DNA of 5,380 nt, taken from assembly GCA_002868985.1 (NCBI GenBank), contig PKTV01000180.1, forward strand, positions 1 through 5,380, given 5' to 3'. Positions within the stretch are counted from its first letter, which is position 1, and each line of letters starts with the position of its first letter. The DNA comes from Desulfobacteraceae bacterium. Lineage in GTDB: Bacteria > Desulfobacterota > Desulfobacteria > Desulfobacterales > UBA11574. The notes under the pieces are model-generated. The model made no database searches. It saw only the letters and a program-made list of their open reading frames with translations, and was not told the origin of the DNA. Positions 1 through 4,722 of this stretch are shown here, piece by piece. A program made the position numbers and the translations under genes.

Positions 1-692
1 ATTGTGCAACCGACTGTAGAAGCAATCTTATCATTAATTTGTTCACATCCAAGTGAAACATCACGCATAAATTCAGAAACATTATCTTTTAATATATTTA
101 ACGATGTTTTGCTGGCTCCGATGTCTATCAGGGCAATATTTTCGTCTTCTGGAGAATAGTTAAATTTAAAAATATTTTGAAGAGCAAAAGCATCTACATC
201 TATTATGCGGGGTTGAAGTTTTGCCATTTTCATGAGATTGATATATTCACTAATCATCTCTTTCTTGGCAGCAACCAGAAGCACATTCATCTGATGGGGA
301 TTGTGTTCGCTTTCTCCAAGTATTTGAAAATCTAAATTAACTTCACTGATGTCGAATGGGATATATTGTTCCGCTTCAAAATGGATCGTCTCGTGCAATT
401 CATCTTCCGTCATGGTCTGGACGTTAATCTTTTTAACAATAACCGAGTATCCTCCAATGGATATGGCGACGTTTTTATCCTTCAGTTTGACGGATTTAAA
501 GAGTTCACGAATATATCCAGAAACAGCTTCAGGATCTCTAACAGACCCCTCTTCGATGAGTCCGGGTTCAATATCGATTGTACTGAAGTTTTTAAGAGTA
601 GATCCGGCGTTTGTGTCGATAATTTCAGCAAGCTTTAATGTTCGTGATCCTATGTCCAGGCCAACAAGCCGGTTTTTTTTCAAAAAAAACAT
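1..692 (-). CDS. pilM: Type IV pilus assembly protein PilM, N-terminal 230 residues (runs off left edge)
   Basis: PilM is the cytoplasmic actin-like ATP-binding protein of the type IV pilus inner-membrane platform. It binds the cytoplasmic N-terminus of PilN and links the PilN/PilO/PilP alignment complex to the motor side. Translated from the ATG at 692-690, the protein opens with a basic stretch and a phosphate-1-like actin-fold loop (GLDIGSRTLKLAEI, about residues 11-24). It then shows the PilM hallmark EAEQYIPFDI (106-115) followed by a D/F-Q-I-L segment, and a second nucleotide-binding loop DIGAS (190-194). The family is about 350 residues, so roughly the last third is missing; the reading frame is still open at base 1. 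The start follows the stop of the upstream HTH gene after 9 nt and has only a weak AAGA-type ribosome site, suggesting translational coupling. Codons 2-7 are T8-G-A8, an unusual homopolymer start. pilN, pilO, pilP and pilQ would be expected further left. Confidence 0.93.
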   Translation of the reverse strand, partial: MFFLKKNRLVGLDIGSRTLKLAEIIDTNAGSTLKNFSTIDIEPGLIEEGSVRDPEAVSGYIRELFKSVKLKDKNVAISIGGYSVIVKKINVQTMTEDELHETIHFEAEQYIPFDISEVNLDFQILGESEHNPHQMNVLLVAAKKEMISEYINLMKMAKLQPRIIDVDAFALQNIFKFNYSPEDENIALIDIGASKTSLNILKDNVSEFMRDVSLGCEQINDKIASTVGCT

Positions 693-701
693 AATATTTT
701 C

Positions 702-899
702 TTAATCACCAAAAATTTTTTTTTTATCAGAAAGATTGCAACCAAGGGCCAAAATAATCTTTCGCTGAGTTTCAAGACGACAGGGCATTCCTTTTTCTAT
801 TCGTGCAATTGTAATAGGAGATACATTGGCCTTCCTGGCAAGTTCGGTTTTGCTCATCAGCAAAGATTCCCGAATTTTTCTTACACGGTTACCTTTCAT
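702..899 (-). CDS. Small XRE/Cro-family helix-turn-helix protein (65 aa)
   Basis: A stand-alone DNA-binding domain of the XRE/HTH_3 type. Residues 5-60 show the usual pattern: a first helix VRKIRESLL, then SKTELARKANVS (16-27, helix 2 and turn), recognition helix SPITIARIEKG (27-37), and the closing pattern T..KI..ALG (44-53). Almost no sequence lies outside the fold, so it has no obvious ligand or partner domain. The start is well supported: AAAAAGG (complement of 907-913) lies 7 nt before the ATG. It is the first gene of the pil operon visible here, ending 9 nt before pilM and in the same frame as pilM. Inference: it regulates this operon, possibly by autorepression through the palindrome at 920-932. 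An A10 run occurs close to its 3' end (complement of 716-725). The exact target is unknown. Confidence 0.85.
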   Translation of the reverse strand: MKGNRVRKIRESLLMSKTELARKANVSPITIARIEKGMPCRLETQRKIILALGCNLSDKKKIFGD

Positions 900-919
900 T
901 AAAAAACCTTTTTAATAAA

Positions 920-932
920 AGTATTAAATACT
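920..932. promoter_or_regulatory. 13-bp palindrome AGTATT-A-AATACT, possible HTH-protein operator
   Basis: A perfect inverted repeat with a one-base centre sits just upstream of the ribosome site (907-913) of the XRE-family gene and downstream of its candidate promoter. XRE-family proteins typically bind short dyads and often autoregulate. A looser pair of the same arms, AATAC...GTATT, occurs at 1073-1090. In DNA this AT-rich such palindromes can arise by chance, so the operator role is a guess. Confidence 0.25.
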
Positions 933-977
933 ATCCAACATATCTTTTGAACAAAAGACTCAAATGCAATATCAAAT

Positions 978-1006
978 ATTTTACCTTATATTATTGTCGA
1001 GCTCAA
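978..1006 (-). promoter_or_regulatory. Candidate sigma-70 promoter for the HTH-pilM operon
   Basis: Read on the minus strand there is TTGAGC (complement of 1001-1006), a 17-bp spacer and TAAAAT (complement of 978-983). The -10 matches 5 of 6 consensus bases and the -35 matches 4 of 6. Initiation would fall near 971, giving a leader of about 70 nt before the HTH start codon. The region is AT-rich, so alternatives exist. Confidence 0.4.
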
Positions 1007-1268
1007 GAACTTTTATGTATAATTATAGGTAAATTTTAATTAATTACTTTATTTTGTGGTTTTTTAAATAAAAATACTATATATGGTATTATATATTAAA
1101 GATAAATTAAGTACAATAAAATAATGCTATAAAAATCCATGCTGAAGTACCTTATGATTAAATGAGCGCTCGAAAAGTTTCTGTTATTAAGCCTCATGTA
1201 TCCGTCGACCGGATTGTTTATTTTAAAAATGATGTATCACTTTCGCTTGGATGAAATAAAGCATTATC

Positions 1269-1299
1269 TTGACTTTAAAGGTTGATTTCCGTATATGAT
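1269..1299 (+). promoter_or_regulatory. Candidate sigma-70 promoter for the kinase-regulator operon
   Basis: TTGACT (1269-1274, 5 of 6 to the -35 consensus) is followed after 17 bp by TATATG (1292-1297) or after 19 bp by TATGAT (1294-1299, 5 of 6). Initiation would be near 1305, leaving a leader of roughly 115 nt before the ATG at 1422. This suggests constitutive, sigma-54-independent expression of the two-component system itself. Confidence 0.45.
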
Positions 1300-1421
1300 T
1301 GAAAAAATACAATTTAATCATTCTTGTTTGAAACCGGCATTATTTTTTGTGTTTTTTTTTGAAATGACATACAATTAAATTGAAATATCGGCATCGAACA
1401 TTCAAAACTTTAATCTTGCCT

Positions 1422-2834
1422 ATGAACAAGTACTCAGCAGAAGAGAAAGTCAAGCCTTTTAGGTTGGTCAAATACTTTACCTTTATAAGCCTGGTCTTAA
1501 TATTTATCGGGACACTGGTTTTTTCTTTGCTCAACATACACTGGGCGAAAGCCATGCAGAAAAAAAAAAGTGAAGACTACGCCCGCCTTCTGATCGAAAA
1601 TCTTAACCATCAGGTCTTTTTACAGTTTATCATCCCTGTTGCATTGAAATTCGGCAAGATTCAACTTAGTGACGAAAAACAGTTTGAACGCATGGACAAG
1701 ATTGTCAGAAGTACACTTCACAGTTTCAAGATCGATATGGTCAACATATATGACATGAGCAATACAACTTCATACAGTTTCGACCCAACGGTGATCGGCA
1801 AAGAAAATATGGGGGGTAAAGGGTATAAAGATGCAGTTTTGGGAAAATCATCTTCAAAACTGATTCAAAACGGAAACTGGTTAAAGATTTTACTCGGATT
1901 TCCACAGAACAGTCGATTAATTTCATTTGCCCCTTTGCGTGCAGAGCAGCCGCTTTCCAGGATATCCGGTCCGGTGTTGGGGGTTGTGGAAATCGTACAA
2001 GACTTAACCGAAGATTATAAATCGATTTTCGATTTTCAAATACGTGTTATTATAACCGCTTCAGTGGTTATGGGTGCTCTCTTCCTGGTTCTTTTGTTTG
2101 TGGTTAAAAGGGGTGAAAGTATCATAGAAAAGCGTGCACAGGAGAGACTTAAGCTCATAGAACAGTTGAATCGTGCGGAACATTTATCGACATTGGGTGA
2201 AATGGTGGCGGGAATATCCCACGAAATTCGTAACCCATTGGGCATTATAAGGAGTTCATCTGAACTTTTAAAGAAAAAAATGGCCGGCCGCGATCCTTCA
2301 AATTCAATTCCGGATATAATCATTGAAGAATCTGTTCGGTTAAATAATATTATAACAGATTTTTTAAACTTTGCGAAACCCAAAAGCCCATATCTTACCG
2401 CCTGTAAAATAGAAGATGTTCTCGAAAAAAATATCAATTTTTTAGCGACGCAGATCAAAGAGGACGGTTATGTTATAAAAAAACATTACGATAATGACCT
2501 CCCGGAGATAAACGCTGATACTGATATGCTTTATCAGGCTTTTCTTAACATTTTAATAAATGCCATGCAGGCGATGCCTGAAGGCGGTATAATTTATGTG
2601 AAAGTGAGTGCAGGAGATAACACAGTGACAATAGTGTTTGAAGATGAAGGTGAAGGAATACCCGAGGATATAATGGAAAAGATATGGGATCCTTTTTTTA
2701 CAACAAAAACAAAAGGAACCGGACTGGGGCTTGGTATCGTGAAAAACATTATCGAATCACATGAAGGAAGTGTAAGCATTGGTAGTAAACCGGTTGCCGG
2801 AACCCGTGTTGAGGTTATATTACCTGTTAATTAA
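1422..2834 (+). CDS. Membrane sensor histidine kinase, NtrB/ZraS-like (HPK4 type), partner of the adjacent NtrC-type regulator
   Basis: A 470-residue inner-membrane kinase that should autophosphorylate on His267 and pass the phosphate to Asp52 of the next gene's product. It has one membrane segment at about 18-38, a periplasmic sensor region of about 170 residues (PDC/Cache-like by its size and position, not proven), and a second membrane segment at about 208-228. A short linker leads to the H-box SHEIRNPLG (266-274), N-box N376-x3-N380, G1 loop DEGEG (408-412), F-box DPFF (423-426) and G2 loop GTGLGLG (432-438). All catalytic motifs are intact. There is no receiver or clear PAS domain, and it lacks the six-segment membrane domain typical of PilS. 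I chose the ATG at 1422; a TTG at 1380 would add 14 basic residues. Neither start has a Shine-Dalgarno sequence, so the start is uncertain. An A10 run spans codons 46-50. The regulator gene follows after 11 nt. The signal sensed is unknown. Confidence 0.92.
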   Translation: MNKYSAEEKVKPFRLVKYFTFISLVLIFIGTLVFSLLNIHWAKAMQKKKSEDYARLLIENLNHQVFLQFIIPVALKFGKIQLSDEKQFERMDKIVRSTLHSFKIDMVNIYDMSNTTSYSFDPTVIGKENMGGKGYKDAVLGKSSSKLIQNGNWLKILLGFPQNSRLISFAPLRAEQPLSRISGPVLGVVEIVQDLTEDYKSIFDFQIRVIITASVVMGALFLVLLFVVKRGESIIEKRAQERLKLIEQLNRAEHLSTLGEMVAGISHEIRNPLGIIRSSSELLKKKMAGRDPSNSIPDIIIEESVRLNNIITDFLNFAKPKSPYLTACKIEDVLEKNINFLATQIKEDGYVIKKHYDNDLPEINADTDMLYQAFLNILINAMQAMPEGGIIYVKVSAGDNTVTIVFEDEGEGIPEDIMEKIWDPFFTTKTKGTGLGLGIVKNIIESHEGSVSIGSKPVAGTRVEVILPVN

Positions 2835-2845
2835 AGGGTATCGTA

Positions 2846-4228
2846 ATGGAAACCGTACTGATTGTAGATGATGAAAAAAATTATCCGCTCATATTGAGTG
2901 CTATTCTTGAAGAAGAAGGCTTCGAAACCTTCACCGCCAACAGCGGCCATAAGGCGCTTGAAATACTGGAAAATACCGACATAGACCTTGTGCTTACCGA
3001 CATGAAAATGCCATCCATGGATGGTATTCAACTTTTGGAGAGAATAAAAGAAAAAGATCAGGATCTTCCGGTCATTATGATGACAGCCCACGGTACTGTG
3101 GATAAGGCTGTAGAGGCCATGCAGAAAGGTGCCTACAGTTATATACTCAAACCTTTCGATAATGACCAGTTGATTGTATATGTGAATAAGGCTGTGGGCA
3201 TGTCTCGGGTTGTCAAAGAAAACCGGCAACTCAGGAACGATGTAAAGTTACAGTATAGTTTCGGAAATATCATTGGAAAAAGCAAAGTGATGCAAGATAT
3301 TTTTGAAACCATACGAAAAGTTGCACCGGCCACCACGACGGTATTGATAGAAGGTGAAAGCGGTACCGGAAAAGAATTGGTTGCAAAATCTTTACATTTT
3401 AATAGCTTACGACGAGACAAGCCTTTTGTTGCGGTTAACTGTAGTGCGCTTGCTGAAAACCTCCTTGAAAGCGAGCTTTTTGGACATGAGAGAGGCGCGT
3501 TTACCGGTGCCGTTGCGATGAAAAAAGGTCGTTTCGAGCTTGCTGACGGAGGCACTCTTTTTCTTGACGAAATCGGTGAGCTTTCACAAAATCTTCAAGT
3601 GAAGCTTTTGCGAGTCCTTCAGGAAAAAGTTTTTGAACGCGTTGGGGGAATTAAGCAAATATCCGTAGATATTCGTATTATAGCCGCTACAAACAAAAGA
3701 CTAAAAAATGAAATGTTACTGGGGAGATTTAGGGAAGATCTCTATTATCGACTGAATGTGGTACATATCGTCCTGCCGATTTTAAGGGAGCGTAAAGAAG
3801 ATCTTCGCCTGTTGGTCGACCACTTTATAAGCAAATATAAAGATGAACGAAAGTCTGACATTTCAATAATGGGCATTGATTCGGAGGCAGAACGTCTCTT
3901 TTATGATTACGCGTGGCCCGGGAATGTTCGAGAGCTGGAAAATGTTATAGAACGGGCCATGGTTTTATGCCAAGGCAATAAAATAAAAATCTCGGATCTC
4001 CCTAATGAATTTAAGAACAATGTATACAATTCTCTTCATTTTGAAGGAATACCTGCAGATGCAAAACTCGATGAAACACTTGCGATGATCGAAAAAAAGA
4101 TGATCGAAAGAGCCTTGAAATTAACAGAAAATGTTCAATCCCAGGCTGCAGAGCTGCTCGGCATTGGAAAAAGTGGACTTAATTGGAAAATAAAAAAGTT
4201 TAAATTGGACATCGGTTCAAAAACTTGA
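2846..4228 (+). CDS. Sigma-54-dependent response regulator, NtrC family (receiver, AAA+, Fis-type HTH)
   Basis: A 460-residue bacterial enhancer-binding protein. The receiver domain (1-120) has acidic residues D8/D9, phospho-acceptor D52, T80 and K102. The AAA+ domain (about 141-375) has Walker A GESGTGKE (170-177), the sigma-54-contacting GAFTGA loop (217-222), Walker B TLFLDE (237-242), arginine-rich FREDLYYRL (295-303) and the WPGNVRELEN motif (357-366). A C-terminal Fis-type HTH (about 408-454) should bind palindromic enhancers. Everything needed for phosphorylation-controlled activation of sigma-54 promoters is present. The ribosome site AAAGGG (2833-2838) overlaps the kinase stop codon and sits 7 nt before the ATG, indicating coupled expression. 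Its stop codon lies inside the first of three GTTCAA-N4-TTGAAC palindromes, which precede a strong sigma-54 promoter at 4515-4532. The likely target is therefore immediately downstream. It resembles AtoC/ZraR/GlrR-type regulators; no specific symbol is justified. Confidence 0.95.
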   Translation: METVLIVDDEKNYPLILSAILEEEGFETFTANSGHKALEILENTDIDLVLTDMKMPSMDGIQLLERIKEKDQDLPVIMMTAHGTVDKAVEAMQKGAYSYILKPFDNDQLIVYVNKAVGMSRVVKENRQLRNDVKLQYSFGNIIGKSKVMQDIFETIRKVAPATTTVLIEGESGTGKELVAKSLHFNSLRRDKPFVAVNCSALAENLLESELFGHERGAFTGAVAMKKGRFELADGGTLFLDEIGELSQNLQVKLLRVLQEKVFERVGGIKQISVDIRIIAATNKRLKNEMLLGRFREDLYYRLNVVHIVLPILRERKEDLRLLVDHFISKYKDERKSDISIMGIDSEAERLFYDYAWPGNVRELENVIERAMVLCQGNKIKISDLPNEFKNNVYNSLHFEGIPADAKLDETLAMIEKKMIERALKLTENVQSQAAELLGIGKSGLNWKIKKFKLDIGSKT

Positions 4229-4230
4229 AT
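4215..4230. promoter_or_regulatory. Enhancer-like palindrome, site A
   Basis: GTTCAA-AAAC-TTGAAT matches the GTTCAA-N4-TTGAAC dyad at 11 of 12 arm bases. It overlaps the last codons and TGA stop of the regulator gene, so coding constraint may explain the mismatch. Its centre (4222.5) lies about 320 bp before the predicted sigma-54 start and exactly 78 bp before site B. Inferred role: distal binding site for the Fis-type HTH of the upstream regulator. Confidence 0.55.
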
Positions 4231-4262
4231 CAAAGGCAAATCATTTATATCTCAATTATATT

Positions 4263-4287
4263 AAAAGGTTATCCTTTTTGAAGGATA
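4263..4287 (+). terminator. Weak hairpin after the regulator gene, two alternative folds
   Basis: AAAAGG (4263-4268) can pair with CCTTTT (4273-4278) across a TTAT loop. Alternatively TATCCTT (4270-4276) can pair with AAGGATA (4281-4287) across TTTG. The folds share bases and exclude each other. The first ends in a run of only five Ts, so termination of the kinase-regulator transcript here would be leaky. It starts 34 nt after the stop codon, between palindromes A and B. Confidence 0.3.
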
Positions 4288-4292
4288 GGGTT

Positions 4293-4308
4293 GTTCAAAA
4301 AATTGAAC
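4293..4308. promoter_or_regulatory. Enhancer-like palindrome, site B
   Basis: GTTCAA-AAAA-TTGAAC, perfect 6-bp arms. The centre is 4300.5, exactly 78 bp from both site A and site C and about 241 bp before the predicted sigma-54 start. Inferred to be a binding site for the adjacent NtrC-type regulator; the spacing to the promoter is normal for such enhancers. Confidence 0.65.
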
Positions 4309-4370
4309 TCATGGGAACAAAAACAATGTTCAGTTAAATTAATACGTTATATTATTTGTCTTTAAATGGG

Positions 4371-4386
4371 GTTCAAAATTTTGAAC
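4371..4386. promoter_or_regulatory. Enhancer-like palindrome, site C
   Basis: GTTCAA-AATT-TTGAAC, a fully self-complementary 16-mer. The centre is 4378.5, about 163 bp before the predicted sigma-54 start, the classic position of the promoter-proximal enhancer for NtrC-family activators. Same arms and same four-base gap as sites A and B. Confidence 0.68.
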
Positions 4387-4413
4387 TTTTTGGTATTTAG
4401 ACGAGAAGGTTCA

Positions 4414-4425
4414 GAGGAAAACAGA
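4414..4425 (+). repeat. 12-bp arm complementary to the small RNA's pyrimidine-rich segment
   Basis: GAGGAAAACAGA here is the exact reverse complement of TCTGTTTTCCTC at 4562-4573, which includes most of the anti-Shine-Dalgarno stretch of the predicted small RNA. This arm lies upstream of the sigma-54 promoter, so it is not in the small RNA itself. It would be present in any kinase-regulator transcript reading past the weak hairpin at 4263-4287. It could act as an internal pairing partner; chance cannot be excluded in such biased sequence. Confidence 0.3.
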
Positions 4426-4514
4426 AAAAAGCAACCTTGAAGGTGTTCGGTGTAACCTATTAATATCACCGTATAAAATCATATTTAAAAAACGGGGCTA
4501 ATTTGTATAGAGGT

Positions 4515-4532
4515 TTGGCAAGGAAATTGCAT
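4515..4532 (+). promoter_or_regulatory. Sigma-54 (RpoN) promoter
   Basis: TTGGCAAGGAAATTGCAT carries the -24 GG at 4517-4518 and the -12 GC at 4529-4530, with the invariant 12-base spacing. Against TGGCACG-N4-TTGCW only one base differs (A for C after TGGCA). Transcription should begin near 4542. It lies downstream of a sigma-54 activator gene and of three activator-like palindromes, and reads away from them. The only thing between it and the convergent TPR gene is a short stretch ending in an intrinsic terminator. Confidence 0.85.
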
Positions 4533-4541
4533 AAACTATTT

Positions 4542-4614
4542 TTAACCTAATAATTTTTTTATCTGTTTTCCTCCTTAATGGCTAATTGGCTCAAACCGAT
4601 TGGCCATTTTTTTT
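4542..4614 (+). ncRNA. Predicted sigma-54-dependent small RNA, about 70 nt, with anti-Shine-Dalgarno segment
   Basis: The boundaries come from the sigma-54 promoter (start about 12 bases after the -12 GC) and the T run of the terminator. The RNA would have a U-rich single-stranded 5' half containing a T7 tract (4554-4560) and the pyrimidine segment TCTGTTTTCCTCCTT (4562-4576), then the terminator stem. CCTCCTT (4570-4576) equals the core of the 3' end of 16S rRNA, so the RNA could base-pair with AAGGAGG-type ribosome sites and repress translation. The U tracts and 3' poly-U would suit an Hfq-like partner. Its only AUG sits in the terminator stem without a ribosome site, so it is unlikely to encode a peptide. 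Precedents for a two-component system next to a sigma-54-driven regulatory RNA are GlrKR/GlmY and LuxO/Qrr1. I do not recognise this RNA. The alternative is a remnant of a lost sigma-54-controlled gene. Confidence 0.62.
4577..4614 (+). terminator. Intrinsic terminator of the small RNA
   Basis: AATGGCTAATTGG (4577-4589) pairs with CCGATTGGCCATT (4596-4608) across the loop CTCAAA. The 13 pairs include two G-U wobbles (4583/4602 and 4587/4598). Eight Ts follow at 4607-4614. The wobbles make the stem stable as RNA only in the plus-strand direction, and no T run follows it on the minus strand, so it is oriented for plus-strand transcripts. Confidence 0.88.
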
Positions 4615-4688
4615 GGAATTTTAAGTAAATTTATAATGTTAACTCAAATATCAGACCCGTAATTTTAGCAATACCAATACTGCGTAGC

Positions 4689-4715
4689 AGGTCCGCATGA
4701 ACCTTATGCGGACCT
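4689..4715 (-). terminator. GC-rich 10-bp hairpin just beyond the TPR gene's stop
   Basis: AGGTCCGCAT (4689-4698) pairs perfectly with ATGCGGACCT (4706-4715) across a 7-base loop. It begins 7 nt after the TPR gene's stop codon and is the most GC-rich element in the intergenic region. A second small hairpin, CTGC-GTA-GCAG (4680-4690), abuts it. No T run follows in either direction, so it is not a textbook intrinsic terminator. It may protect the mRNA 3' end or act as an atypical terminator. Confidence 0.4.
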
Positions 4716-4722
4716 TAAGATG

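Larger units (their letters stand above)
900..1421. other. Divergent intergenic region, very AT-rich, no convincing gene
   Basis: About 520 bp separates the HTH-pilM pair (leftward) from the kinase-regulator pair (rightward). It carries a candidate promoter for each direction and one short palindrome near the HTH start, listed separately. The stretch 1139-1255 has less biased composition than its surroundings and holds two tiny overlapping frames (8 and 30 codons), but neither has a ribosome site or a recognisable product. No tRNA, terminator-like hairpin or repeat array is visible. Confidence 0.7.
4229..4722. other. Non-coding but signal-rich region between the regulator and the TPR gene
   Basis: No open reading frame of credible length or composition is found on either strand over about 490 bp. 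In order it contains a short hairpin (4263-4287), palindromes B and C, a purine-rich segment complementary to the small RNA (4414-4425), a sigma-54 promoter, a predicted small RNA with its terminator, and a GC-rich hairpin beside the TPR gene's stop. Each is listed separately. No pilA-like gene, signal peptide or prepilin motif is present. Confidence 0.75.

Noticed and set aside
349..705. Plus-strand open frames over the pilM region (also 366-638)
   Set aside because: They are antisense shadows of pilM, whose minus-strand translation has clear family motifs.
1139..1254. Two tiny plus-strand frames (1139-1165, 8 codons; 1162-1254, 30 codons) overlapping as ATGA
   Set aside because: No ribosome site, no recognisable product and no continuation. 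The composition is less AT-rich than its surroundings, so a decayed gene fragment is possible but unsupported.
1247..1263. TTGG...GC with sigma-54 spacing upstream of the kinase (GG 1249-1250, GC 1261-1262)
   Set aside because: Only the dinucleotides match; the rest of the -24 and -12 boxes do not, and a better sigma-70 promoter overlaps just downstream.
2831..3555. Minus-strand open frames opposite the kinase and regulator genes
   Set aside because: Antisense shadows of genes with complete catalytic motifs.
4464..4476. Possible IHF site (TATCAC...TAA) between palindrome C and the sigma-54 promoter
   Set aside because: IHF bending would make sense here, but both the core and the TTR half deviate from the consensus. 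Too weak to list as a feature.
4570..4576. Perfect AAGGAGG on the minus strand (complement of CCTCCTT)
   Set aside because: No ATG, GTG or TTG lies at a usable distance downstream on the minus strand and no open frame follows, so it is not acting as a ribosome site there.
4578..4628. 16-codon frame beginning ATGGCTAATTGG within the terminator
   Set aside because: The ATG is at the base of the terminator stem, is preceded by an anti-Shine-Dalgarno rather than a ribosome site, and the frame extends past the T run.
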